From: Verpa conica
Lineage: Eukaryota; Ascomycota; Pezizomycetes; Pezizales; Morchellaceae
Direction: 5' to 3'
DNA: 64,000 nt
Assembly: GCA_033030425.1 (NCBI GenBank)
Contig: JAUFSD010000004.1
Coordinates: 186,001-250,000 of the forward strand
Program-made: the position numbers and the translations under genes
Shown here: positions 35,337 to 46,666 of the stretch, in pieces
Layout: each line of letters starts with the position of its first letter
Position numbering within the stretch: position 1 is the first letter of the stretch
The notes under the pieces: model-generated
What the model saw: only the letters and a program-made list of their open reading frames with translations
Told to the model about the DNA's origin: nothing
Database searches by the model: none

Positions 35337-36326
35337 GGTGATGAATTAAGTGAGTGGTGATTGGATGAGGCTAGGATAAGGTTGAGCGGATTCCACCGGA
35401 TAGATGAGGGGGAAAGAGCGATAAAGGTCGAGGGAGAAAAGTGAGAGAAAAAGAGACCAGCAAAAAGAGCAGAACGGTCTTTTATATAAATAGGATGATG
35501 GAAAGTCCCCTTTACTTGGAGGGTGGCGGGTCGTCCTTCTGTGTCGAGCTATTTGAGAGATGGAGGGGTGGAGGGGTAAAAAGATGTTGGATACTGGCGA
35601 ACGTTGAATCCGGCTAGGTGTGGGGGGAGAGGAGAGGAGGGGGACTCTTCTTTTTTTTACTATATTTTTTTTCTTTTCCCTTTCCCTTTCCCTTTCCCAC
35701 TTGCTATGATGTATGTATCCTTTCCTTTCGTGGAAGTCACATATACATGTATGTATGATGTATGGCTTGCTGAGCTGGCAGTGAGCTTCATGTAAGAATG
35801 ATGGAATGTTTGAATCCTCTGTTTTTTGGGCTTGAATCTCTTCATGGCCGATAAGATACGGTTTCATCTGATTTATTTCAGCATTAGAGAGGATTCGTTT
35901 TTTCTCTGAGCATATTTAGGGTTAGCGCCGGCAGCCCTCCGTTACTGCACATCTGGGACCGGGACTGGCACCTTACATCACAGCTTGGCAATGTATCTAC
36001 TGGACGTTACCCGTTTCACAGTCAGGCTGCTGATTAAGCTGTACAATATGTAGTGGTACATACACTCTCTAACTGTACCCCCACACCTGAGAGGCCTATA
36101 TCTATCTTCCAAGTGTGTCCCCAGCAGAGGCTCTTCGTTATGGTAAAGGTACATGGCTGTGGAACCCAAGGTAACACATCGCATCTTCTGTATGACGTCC
36201 ATCTTAGTAAGCGTCATTTTCAGCCTCTTTCATGTTGGCGTGTGACCCATGGTCAGCTCCTCCCCCTCTTGTCTCATCCCCCATCGCATCACACACTTCT
36301 CAATCCTCCGCAAATACAGGTATATT
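35337..36326. promoter_or_regulatory. Divergent upstream region of ARB1 and the F-box gene
   Basis: A gap of about 1 kb between the ARB1 start (minus) and the F-box gene start (plus). It contains a pyrimidine-rich tract with a (CCCTTT) hexamer repeated at 35676-35699, common in fungal housekeeping promoters, and a TTAGGGTTAG telobox-like word at 35915-35924. No open frame is convincing. Confidence 0.45.
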
Positions 36327-39207
36327 ATGGATTCAACCGAAATTCCGGAGCTCGACTGGTGGCAGGAGATGGTGAGAAAACGGGAGGAAGAAGGTAAAAC
36401 CTCCTTCCCCCCTTCATTCATCCCTCAGCCAATGTAGTTCAATAATTTCGTGATGCCGTAAAAGTAAACTCTAGAAATACTGATTTGGTCCTTGACCAGA
36501 ACTTGCTGCCTACGTGTTCGCTGACCGCCTCAAGCTCACTTCCTTGTCCTTCTCCCAACACGATAATCACCTCCGTAATGCAGCCCACTACGATAAACTA
36601 TTGAGAAACTACGCGCTTGAGCTCTCCAAAGCCAGAGAAATCGCCCCGGAGACACTGGAAGGCATGAAACCACTTGTCCCCAGATCTCTGGCTTTTGTAT
36701 AGCTCCCCTCCGTGAATAGCGGAGGAGCGTGCAGAAACTTGAGCTAGGTGGTTAATTCTGAGGTTTGTATCCAGGGCTCAGTGAAACCGAGCGACTATGG
36801 GTATTCGAGATGCAACGCATGGAATGCTACGAGAGTGAAATGGCGATAAGGAGGGCTGGCATCGATACCATAAAGCAATGCTTAGACAGGTTCAAGTCTA
36901 AGGAGCAGTTTAACGGTAAGCACTACATACCACGCGGGACCTCATCCAAACTTGGGGTATCCAAATTAATATCGGGTCTACAGAGTATGCTCTCGAAAAA
37001 GTTCAATTCTATCGAGACGCAGCAGAAAATCTTAGATCAAAAAGTAATTTACAACCCCAAATCCTCTAGGGATCCAATCTCATACATCGAAACTACAGGG
37101 CCTCCTAGGTATTCTCCCACGGCGCGTTCTGGTCCAATTACCCGATTGCCCCCAGAACTCCTCCGCATGATCCTGAAGGATTGCTGCGCTGAGCCAACGG
37201 TTGCAAAAGCAGCCCGGGTATGCCGCGAATGGCACCAGATTGCGGTTCCACTACTATACAACTCGGTGGATCTTGGTGAAGGGGTTGAGCTGGAGATGTG
37301 GGTGACCAATGGCAGTGAGTACCGTTGGCATAGGGAAGGACGGGAAAAGTCAGATGCGCGAATAGCTCCCATGTCATTGAGCGTCAGGCTGCTGCATACA
37401 CTGAGGCAAGTCCCTGCATGCAGAGAAACAGCCCGCGTCATGGCTGACTTTGCGTACCGTCACGTAAAGGACAACTCCATATGTCAGATATGTGCGGAAG
37501 CTATCATATCGTGGTCTCGGCCCATATTCCAAGTCAACACTTGAGCGCTGGCCAAATTCCTCTATTAGGGAGTACTATGGTGAAACTGGTTCCGTAAACA
37601 ACACAATGCTTACAAAGCTGCGCATGAAGACGGTGAACTTGATGATCGGGGAAGCGAAAAAGGTGTCCCGACTACTTGTCAATCTAGAAAATCTAGAACT
37701 TTGCGGAAAGACAGATTTCCGGATCTTTGACGCATTTCTAGGTGTGCTGAAATGGAGACCTTTACGCGAATTGGCGTTGCGCAATACCAACGTTAGGGCT
37801 TGCCATTTTGATCGCCGGCCGACAAACTACTCTATTACGGCACTCACTCTCGAAAATGTTCTTTACTATTTTGATAAAGATAAACGTCGGCGGCTCAGTT
37901 CATCTGAATCAAATCGATTATCAAAAGCTCGAGGGACAGAAAAGATATATTCCCTCCTCCGAAAATGTCCTGATCTAAAAAGCCTATGTATCACAGACTG
38001 TGATTTTGACATCGAATACCTCCTCGAGTGTAGGATATTCGGACCGTCCGAGAAGCCCGTGATATACTTCCCCAACTTGTCTCACCTCCAGATATACCCG
38101 AATCTTGATACGCCAGCATGGGATTGCCACCTTCGCTACCAGATCCACTGGTTTCTTTCTAGGCATGCAGATATACAATCACTATCCTGCAACGCAGGGC
38201 TGTTGGGTAAGTTTTTAAAGACCATCCTCCAAAAGTCCCTGCTAACCATTATGGCCGCCTTGTAAAGCACGATTGACCTATGGGGTGAGCAGCTTTCGAG
38301 CGAACCCCGAGCTCGCAATCATGCCGCAAATCCTTAAAAAATTAGTGATAGACCAACTATTTGTTGAGATGGAAACAGATCATAGCATTAATTTACAGGA
38401 TGGACTCACCAATATGAAAGAATCATTACCGTATACCTTCAGCATGATGCCGCTGCTAGAAGAATTGCAATTCCGGAATTTTCCATGGAGCCGGAATTAC
38501 CTTAGGAGGTGTCTGAAAGCTCTCAGAAATAGCCCAAGACTAAAAATTCTACGATTCTTAGAGCTTTATTGGGAGGTTACGTTGCCGATACTTCAAGATC
38601 TTGCGAAGTTGTCGCCACTACTAGAAAATGTGACCCTCGAATGCGATGGGATAAAGGTTTTTGACGAAGACCAGGACGATGATTATGAAAGATTTGATGT
38701 CGTATGTTTTCTTAAACCCTTTTCTAGACCTTTATCGCTTACACATAATAGAAAACACTAGTGCAAACACTCTCTCCTCTCCACAACCTCCGAAACCTCT
38801 CCATCAACTATTCTATCGAGCCCACCACCCCCGCTATCTTCGCCGCACTCTCTCCGTTCCCTATTGACCCCCGTCTCCGCTACCTCTTCCGGGTATTCGA
38901 GAAGCTCCGTGAAAGCAATTCAACAGCTTTCGAAGAGGTTCGCGATGAGTATGTTACTGTTGTCAGTGATGTCGTAAACATGTTTGCCAAGAGCTTCGTA
39001 AAATTGGACTACTTGAACCTTGCCGTGTGGGAAAGTGCGCAGTTCCTAGATGGGAACGAACTTTCCCTATTAAGGATGAATGAGGCTGTGGGAGAGCGGA
39101 AGTGTATTGGGTGGAAACAGGTGCTGAGGGGCGTGGGAAAATTGGATGTGAGGTTGGAGAATACCAGAAATGGAGTTAGGGCTTGTAATTTTGTGGGGAG
39201 GTGGTAG
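36327..39207 (+). CDS. F-box-like protein with C-terminal leucine-rich region (about 830 aa)
   Basis: Likely a substrate adaptor of an SCF ubiquitin ligase. Exons: 36327-36393, 36500 to about 36661, 36775-37405, 37470-38206, 38268-38701, 38752-39207. The last three joins are clear in phase; the intron at 37406-37469 uses a GC donor (AG/GCAAGT) with a GCTGAC branch site. The exon 2 to 3 junction is unresolved: phase demands an unusual GC donor at 36662, otherwise exons 1-2 belong to another transcript. The F-box lies near residue 200 (ITRLPPELLRMILKDCC, then AARVCREWHQIAVPLLYNSVDL). It is followed by PYVRYVRKLSYRG and leucine-rich segments (LVNLENLELCG, LKSLCITDCDF, LEELQFRNFP, LHNLRNLSIN) typical of fungal F-box/LRR-like proteins. 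The target is unknown. Confidence 0.8.
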
Positions 39208-40298
39208 TTAGTTTCAGTTATTTCATAATTTAATTTGATTTACGTGATTACTATGCGTTCTTACTATTAACCTGATGTAGATGTTAAACAGTCTCTTACT
39301 TGAGATCCAGTCAGTTATTAGGCCATATTACCTCTATCAAACCCTTATTTGACTGAATCTTTGATATAAAAATTACATCAATTCCTCATCCACAAGCCTA
39401 GTACTCACCCCACAGCCGACTAATCATCCCCCCCATGAAAGTACTAATACCAACCAGGCAAATTTTAAACCCAACACCACCCCAGAATATAACCTCAACT
39501 ATTATAAAACACAAGACAAAGCGTGGGTAGGGAGAGTCTAAATTAACCAAGCAACAACAAAAAAAACCTAGGTACGTAAGTACATACATACTATAGGGCA
39601 ATTCTCTTATGTATCGAAAAGAAAAAAAAAAGGGTTTATAATAAAACTGCATGATCGACATCGATCTAGATTGTTTTTGTTTTTTTATATAAAACTAAAC
39701 TAAAACGGGAGTACATAGAGTACTTGAAGGAGAATTAAAATTAAAGGAAATCTCCGAGGGGAGGTGCGGGGGGGGGCGAGATCCTGGAAGATCGGGAATA
39801 TACATAATGCATATGTAGATCTAGATCTTAAAAAAGATATAGTATAACTGATATATTTTTTTATTTTTATCTTTTTTTGAAAATGAAACGCGGTAGATAA
39901 ACAATAAACGAAACATCTCGGCATCCAAGTAGACGCGCAAGAACAAAAAAAAAACAGTAATTCATATAAAGAAAGACAGTCGCATATATCCTCCTCCTAG
40001 CTTCAAATCTGGGGAGGGAGCGATAACTCGTGACTGAGAACGACGACTGAAAGTATAGATAATATGGAAAGAAAATCCTCCCCTACTCCTACCACCCTAC
40101 CATCCTACCATCCTACAACCCACCATCCTACCATCCACCACCCACCAACCTTCCTCCTTCTCTCCTCCCCTCCTCCCTCCCTCCCCCTCAACAATTTTCA
40201 GGTATACTTTAATTTAACTTAAATAATGAATGTCATATAACGGTGTAGCAATTTTTTTCCCCGAGAGGAAAGCACTTTTCTTTTCTTTCTTTCTTTTT
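39208..40298. other. Convergent 3' flanks with a CCATCCTA tandem repeat
   Basis: No gene seen between the F-box gene and the CCCH gene, which converge here. An imperfect CCATCCTA-type repeat spans about 40089-40145 and a pyrimidine-rich stretch follows to 40190. Confidence 0.55.
40089..40145. repeat. CCATCCTA-type microsatellite
   Basis: Units of CCATCCTA and CCACCCTA alternate with small variations. The tract lies in the 3' flank of the CCCH gene and is non-coding. Confidence 0.75.
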
Positions 40299-41867
40299 TC
40301 ATACTGCCCCAGCAGGATGCTCGCTATCCAGGAAAGGACAATTGGGGCGTACACACTTTCCACTACGAATACTCTGGCAAGTATGACCTCTATAACAGCT
40401 CTCGTTAATGCATCCTTCTCCAAACTCACAGCGAGTCAAGCCAACCCTGTTCCTCATGGCTTGTATCTCGGCAGAATTCAAATCATGTTTGTGAGAGAAG
40501 AAGCACGAGTCCTTCCAGCACTGTCCAACCAGGTAATGATCGTTACACGGGGGAGGTTGAAGCGTCTTAAGTCTTGCGAGGGCCGCTTGGTGCTGTGCGG
40601 GCGAGAGAACTTTCTTCGTTGCGGAGCCGATAAAGAGAGGTTTGGACTTCAACGCAGGGGGTGCAGTAAAGTCATTCGAGGAAGCAACGGCAGCGGTTGC
40701 ATAGGAACCCGGGGCCTTTTGTGATACTGGTGTTTTTGGCGTGGTGTGGATATACGCACCCATGGTTTTCGGGGAACTTGGTGTCTTTGGTGTTTGTTTC
40801 GGACTCTCATATTTCGGAACTTCAAGCTTGTAAGATTCGAAAATGGATGGAAACCTAGTGCTCTGAAACGGCAACGATCTAACCTCGCTTGCAAAGGGCG
40901 TTCCCTCCACTAAGAGGACCTTTTCCATGTTACCATCCGAGCAGATAGAACTCAAGGTCCGGGCATAACCGTTATCATGAGAGGCACCAAGAACAACTTT
41001 AAGGCAGTTATAGTTGTCCAGATTCCACGTGAGTTCAGCTACGCGAGGTCAGTCTACAAAAGTCGTACCAGAGAGGGGGGAGGGGTTTTTTTTCTTTCTG
41101 ACTGAAGGGTGGGGGACTGCATGTATACCCCTAACTCGACTATCAACCATTTCCTTTCCATCACCTACATCGATGAAATAAAGATGTTCTCTGGATTGTG
41201 TGAAGCCTAACGCAAACTCTTTAAACTGCTTACTCTCCTTTATACGGTCCGCGAGGTGAAGGACCGTGGCCAGTTTATAAAGGTTGGCGAATATCTTTAC
41301 GTGAATGTCGATGGACTCGTTTGGAAATTCTGCCTTAAGCTCATTTGATACCTCCTGGAGCAAAAGCCGGCCGGCTTCTGTCCCCCCGGCCTTTCCCTGA
41401 GCTAGAAGATTATCTTTGAACTACGGTAGTGTGAGCGATGCTGTGCTTTTTATGTCGCACAGGGCATATTCGTACAATCATGCCATCTCCATCTATAAGA
41501 ACCATTACGTAGCTATTTTTCCGCTGAGAGAGAGGGAGTATAGATGTCAGTCAAGCTCTGTAGTTTAGACTGTATGTGTGGGGGAGAAGCGCACGTGTAC
41601 TCACTATGCCTTGGAGCCTAGATTGCACTGTATTCAGCTCCCGCTGGGTGACGCGACACGACGTCTTCATACTATCGTAATCAAGAGTTTTCTCGTCCAA
41701 TTGAGCAGCCAGTTCCGTGTTCTCTTTGATGAGTTTCTGCGGTGCTGGAGGTTAGCCCGGCTGTGTGTATATAGTCCCTCTTCATGCCGTAAAGTCCTCA
41801 CTTCAATGAACTCGACTGTGTCATTATGTTGGCTCTTCAACAATTCCAACCGATCGCTGCGCTCCAT
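40299..41867 (-). CDS. CCCH-type zinc-finger protein with fungal N-terminal DGDGMIF domain, five exons (425 aa)
   Basis: Exons: 41867-41802, 41736-41605, 41523-41476, 41420-41129, 41038-40299; phases 0,0,0,1 all agree. The short N-terminus is coiled-coil-like (RLELLKSQHNDTVEFIE, then LIKENTELAAQLDEKTLDYD). Next comes a globular domain that starts MVLIDGDGMIF and ends LGASHDNGYART; as I recall this is a nuclease-like fold domain of fungal CCCH proteins, with the Asp-rich start as possible metal site (inference). After a Lys/Pro/Thr linker there are C-terminal fingers: C-x8-C-x4-C-x3-H, C-x5-C-x4-C-x3-H and a third C-rich unit ending SEH. An RNA-binding or RNA-processing role is likely from the finger type. 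Predicted length matches family members. Confidence 0.88.
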
Positions 41868-43444
41868 GGCAAATGTAACTAGCTGTGCTTTAGTAACAGT
41901 CTCTCTGTCTGTCTGTCTGTCCACTTAGACACTCACCTTAAATATTCCTTTACTACACAAAGATGGCCAACAGAGATCAAAAAAGAGTACACATCCACAG
42001 GTCCTTCCTTTACGTGTGAGGTGGGAACTCCAAGCTGGAAATTACCTCCTCTTAAACGCTAAAGCTTGGGGGGGGGCGCGGGGGAAGAAAAGCAAGAGCT
42101 GCAACAGACGCGTATGACACATCACTTTGCAGGCCCATTGCCTATGATATCTCATCAAGGCAACACTCAGTGTGATACAGTTCTATTTTACGCCCAACGA
42201 TAGTGGTTCCTGGGGATGTGGGCGGCACCGGAAAACACATTTCTCTGTTTCCATATTCTGATAGGCACACAAGCCGAGGCTGGAGGGGGAGGGGGAGGGA
42301 TAAGCCTTACATCACAGGGAGCAAATCTCAGGGTTTGGATCCCATCGAGCTGGTAGGGAACTACCGATTCAAGCTCGAGATGTACCGTTCACAGTGTAGT
42401 GCAGCCCCCCCCCCTAGAGCCTTGCATTGTGTAGAGGCATCGAGGCATCTCCAGAGCTAGGCATTGGATACCAACACAGTATCCATTGACAGCAATGTCC
42501 CCCATCTTTTTACGCGGGGCGAACTTGCATAGCTACTGAAGCCCTGTGTAGATGCTATAATTACCACCATACTGTGTCTTTGAGGCTCTTAAGCAGGGCT
42601 AGGGTTCGGTTGTTTCGAACCCGTCCAGCTACGGATGCTGTGCTTCTGTGGCCAGCGCGGGGTGCATTGGGGCTCTTGTTAGAGTGGCCCCCCTCCCTTG
42701 CCCTCATCACGTAGGGAGATGGCCGGTTATTTTAATGCCTCAGTTATATACTCCTGGGACCAGACGGCTAATACAAGAGATTAGTCTAATATACTGACAG
42801 ATTGGGTATTACTGTAGTTCTTTCCCCGACATGTGATGCTGTATGCAGCCGTGTTCTTCTTGGTCACAGGGACTCACTCGGTGGTAAATCGTATTGCTTT
42901 TGCGGAGATTACCCGGTTTTTTATATTTCAATACAGTAGACTGAGGTTATACGGATCCTCACTGACGTATGGAAATACATCAGTCCAACGCTTTAATACC
43001 ATATGCGCATACTATCTGAGGAGATCCCAATCACAAGAGTACTCCTGTTGCTGGGTTCAACTCTAGACTAACAGGGGCATGTATCACTCCGAATCGCTAC
43101 TTTTGTGGGTAAGCAGAACGCTTTTATCTCGGAATAACGCTTCTCCGTATCAGGAAGCACTGATTTAAAAAACAACTTGACTGTCTTACATGTGTAAGAA
43201 CAAAAGCCCAATCCTCGAATAAGATCTTGTATTGTAGATTCATATCCCCATTCTCTAAATCACTGAGTATACGAAAGGGAAAAACAAGTCAAGAACTACA
43301 GTAGATACACGTACTACCAACTTCAATTCTGTACAAGCGTAGATAAACAATGCACACCAACCCACGCCCAACGAGATCTCGCCCACTGCAGATTATTCCC
43401 CATTTACAGAACAAGATAACCTCACCGCCCCCACCCGAAACCCA

Positions 43445-43520
43445 CTATTTTTTTATTTTTATTTTTATCTTTATCTTTTATCCTTATTCGTATTTGAATT
43501 TGAATTTGAATTTGAATCCG
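43445..43520. repeat. ATTTTT and TTTGAA hexamer repeats
   Basis: About four ATTTTT/TCTTTA units precede about four TTTGAA units. They translate to alternating Ile/Phe and Asn/Leu runs, but I regard them as non-coding microsatellites. Confidence 0.7.
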
Positions 43521-43820
43521 AATTTATTTTTTTCTTACCGCTCCCCCCCAGCACCCGCACCCGCATCCGCCCCACCTCCCCCCCTTCACCAGTCTCAATC
43601 CAGAACCGCCCGAAAAAGCCCGCTCCCCCTCGCTCTAGTGGGCATTAAAACCAACCGTCGGGGGAAAGAGAACTCACGAAACCCGCCGTCGGGAGCATTC
43701 AACGCCCGGCCTCGGCGCACCCAATTAGCCCGGCACTAACCCGCATAGGGTTGAGTAGGCGAGAATGGGTGAAGAATATCCCCGGAAGTGGAAGGGAGAA
43801 GAGGGTCGGGGGGGGGACGT

Positions 43821-43853
43821 CTCTCTCTCTCTCTCTCCCTCTCACTCACTCTC
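43821..43853. repeat. CT dinucleotide microsatellite
   Basis: About nine uninterrupted CT units, then imperfect CTCACT units. Non-coding. Confidence 0.8.
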
Positions 43854-44350
43854 TTATGAGGCTCAATTAAAGCTTGACAGGGCGCTAAGATGCATGTACG
43901 TATGTAATTTCGCGAAAAAAAAAAAAAAAAATTAATCCGGTTTTTTTTCCCCCCCTCCTTTTTTCTCTATAATGTTTGTACATATTATTACAAATATAGT
44001 GCATCAACCTGCCGGTTGTGAAGAATACATGTATACACGATCCTGGTTAACATACGTATAACTCTACATGTATCGGAATGCTGACTGACCTGAGTACTGC
44101 GCCCGGGGAGAGAGAGGGGGGAAGGGGTTGTCTTTTTGATTCTTACTTTTTAAATTATGACCTCGTATTCCTAAAAGAACATAATCCCGAATACATTTTT
44201 TATCCAAAGACGTATCTAACAGTACGAGTATTACTACATACAATTAACTAACACCCCCCTCGCCGCCAATAAAAAAAAGAAAGTACATACTATACACCAA
44301 CCCTAACCCTGACCCTAGTCTAGGAGTATACATACAAACTCGAGGGGTCA

Positions 44351-44839
44351 CTACGGCAAAGCGGTTCTCAAACATCCACCGCCAATCAGCCTACTCTCGG
44401 TAGTATAGCTCCTCGGACACAGCTCTGGGCATTCCGTCGGGCACGCAAAGCCGCCCTCGGGACCGCCTATAACGGTTGTTGTTGTTGCCGGGCCGACACA
44501 GGTCTGGGGGAGAGTGCACCCGGTGGTGGCGGTGGTGGTGGCGGTTGGGCATGGGAGGTAGCTGGTGACGGTTGTTGTGAGCGGTGGCTGTTCGAGGCAT
44601 TTGGCGAGCGGGCATTGGAGTGTGGCGGAGGGGTCGGCGCCGGAGGGGTTGCAGCGGTACCCTGGGTGGATGGTGGTGGTTACGGTTGGGCAGGTTGTGG
44701 GACAAGTTGTTGGTGTGGAGGTGGAGGTGGAGGTAGGGTATGCGGGGGTGCTAGGGGTCTTGGTTAGTCTTTTGCAGGGCGGTAGAGAGAGGAGTAAGTA
44801 CAGAGTTGCGATTAAGAGGAGGACGGTGAAGGTTTTCAT
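44351..44839 (-). CDS. Secreted or wall-bound Thr/Pro-rich cysteine-rich protein (162 aa)
   Basis: The ATG at 44839 has good context (ACAATGAAA) and begins a hydrophobic signal (MKTFTVLLLIATLYLLLSL). The rest has about 13 cysteines mixed with Thr/Pro/Ser tracts, including PTTCPTTCPTVTTTI and similar CPTATTTATTGC and CPTECPELCP units. Thr/Ser tracts would be O-mannosylated, and the paired CPxxC spacing suggests disulfides, as in fungal wall or small secreted proteins. The open frame continues upstream to 45103, but that part is AT-rich and not protein-like, so I take the inner ATG. No GPI signal is visible at the C-terminus (GGGCLRTALP). Family not recognised. Confidence 0.6.
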   Translation of the reverse strand: MKTFTVLLLIATLYLLLSLPPCKRLTKTPSTPAYPTSTSTSTPTTCPTTCPTVTTTIHPGYRCNPSGADPSATLQCPLAKCLEQPPLTTTVTSYLPCPTATTTATTGCTLPQTCVGPATTTTVIGGPEGGFACPTECPELCPRSYTTESRLIGGGCLRTALP

Positions 44840-45562
44840 TGTTGGTTTTTTATTTATTTCTTTAAAATAGAGGGTTTGACTTCTTGGATTCAGGTGAAAG
44901 GTTGGAAAGAAGATGTGGATGGGAAAAGAAGGGGAGAAACTACAGGAAATGGATACTAATAAACTTGAGGAAACATAAAACGCAAACAGTCGCTCATCTA
45001 AGTAGCAATACCGCCGAGACGAATCATGACGACGAGACAAGGAAATGAAGTCCGAGCAGTAGACTCCCCCAATTGATTGCTTGTATTGGCTAATCAGCGC
45101 CAACGTTAAATGGTAACCAATGCTTGGCTGTATGTAATCTTGTGGCTGACTTTCTAAATAGTAATTTGGCCGGAATCACTCGACTGGAAACATGTATGTT
45201 GTAGTAGTATTTGTTGCTTCATGCGCTGCTACTATTCGTAGTATCATCTAACCGCATACTGATAAACCTCATTCCCCGGGTTCGTATCGCAGCAAAGAAA
45301 AGAGTTTGGGAACACAAGTTTTAATGAGTATCTTTAGCGACCCGAACTGGATAGAGGCACGTAACTACAGCTTGAATTATACAAGTGATCTTCGAATTTA
45401 CACTTTAGTCCTTACCTATACTATGCCCATACTCATTTCCCATGAACCTCATCACACCCTGCCTTTACCCCAATAACCATAAAAGAAACACCCTATACCA
45501 AAAAGACATGCTCACTAGCCATAGATCGCCGTAAAGAAAAAAGAAAACATTACACACCCCTG
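44840..45562. other. Intergenic DNA, no gene seen
   Basis: 5' flank of the secreted-protein gene and 3' flank of the HPP gene, both on the minus strand. No repeat or RNA gene noticed. Confidence 0.55.
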
Positions 45563-46666
45563 TCACAGAGTAACCTCCGATACATCAGACGTCCTACTAA
45601 GTCTATCCGCCTCCATATCATCATGATACTCCTGTATCCTCCCCCTAACAGCCTCCAGTACATCCCGTTCAACATCCCCCAACACCAACCAATCCGGAAC
45701 CCCAATTCTATCCCTCTCAATAACCACGCTCTCACAATCCTTACTCCCCACATTCTCAGTCTTCTCAGCCTTCTCCATCACGCTCTCTACATCGACTCTC
45801 TTCCTCGACTCCCGCAGGTCCTTCCCAACCATACCCGGAGTCCACCAGTACCTCGGATACGTCCGCTGGACATTCCCCAGCACCAATGCCACCATAATCA
45901 TAAGCCCACTACTGACAACAACAACCGGTATCAAGAACCACCCCATATGGCGAACTCTATCATCCACAGCAGCAAGTAACGCAGTTGCGCCAGCTGGGGG
46001 GTGAACTGTTTTTGTAACCCCCATAAGGGCACTTGCGAGAGCGCAAGAAAGCGCGCCAGCAAGCCACACATACTCAGTTTCAAAGCTTGGAGAGAGTGCA
46101 AAGAGCTTTGTTACTACAATCCCAGTGAGGGCTGAGATAATCTGACCAAAGAATGCGTTTCGCGGTTGGGCGAGAGGGGAGTCAACTGCATTGTAGAGGA
46201 GAACTGCTGCAGCACCCTAGAGAGGTGGCGGAAAAAAAAGATATTAGTACTGTTTAATTTAGGGTAGAGAGAGAGAGAGAGAAAAAAAACTCACATAGGA
46301 TCCTACGATAATAGGACAACCTAAAGCAATTGCTTTGGGCCAGTGCATAAACACCGCTTCGAGAACTGCAACACCGCAAAATGCACCAAAGAAGGCTAAT
46401 AACCAGATAATCAGATCCGACTGCTTCTCGGTTTTAAGCTCATTTCTATAACCGAGAAAGCGATTGATTGGGATAGGGAGTTTTCGAAGAAGTCTGGGTC
46501 CGCTGATGATGAATGGGTTGAGATAATGATCGATGTCGAAATTATAGTCCCAAGACAGCCATTCTGTAGCTGGAGGTTGTTTGTTTTGTTTCTTGAAGGC
46601 TGAGGAATCCTCGGATGAGCAATTGGAGCTCAAGCTGTTTGAATTTTGCGGAGCCATTGTTGCCAT
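45563..46666 (-). CDS. HPP family integral membrane protein, two exons (341 aa)
   Basis: Exon 1 is 46666-46295, the intron 46294-46217 (78 bp; GTGAGT donor, CTAG acceptor), exon 2 46216-45563; phase 0. A hydrophilic N-terminus (about 90 residues, ending in LGYRNELKTEKQSD) precedes about five transmembrane helices: IIWLLAFFGAFCGVAVLEAV, IALGCPIIVGSYGAAAVLLY, QIISALTGIVVTKLFAL, WLAGALSCALASALMGV and FLIPVVVVSSGLMIMVALVL. The family-defining HPPAGATA motif lies between helices 4 and 5. A charged cytosolic tail of about 100 residues ends the protein. Bacterial and plant members with this domain have been linked to nitrite transport; the fungal role is not established. Confidence 0.93.

Larger units (their letters stand above)
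41868..44350. other. Intergenic DNA with several simple repeats
   Basis: No supported gene. There is a 7-bp perfect hairpin (42602-42622), ATTTTT and TTTGAA tandem runs (43445-43520), a CT run (43821-43853), an A-run (43914-43931) and a telomere-like tract (44300-44317). The frame at 43350-43739 is open but largely coded by these repeats. Confidence 0.5.

Noticed and set aside
43350..43739. 129-codon frame with Pro-rich and Asn/Leu-rich runs
   Set aside because: The translation is driven by ATTTTT, TTTGAA and C-rich simple repeats; no conserved protein feature.
44840..45103. N-terminal extension of the Thr/Pro-rich secreted protein
   Set aside because: The 88 extra codons are AT-rich and would bury the signal peptide; the inner ATG has better context.
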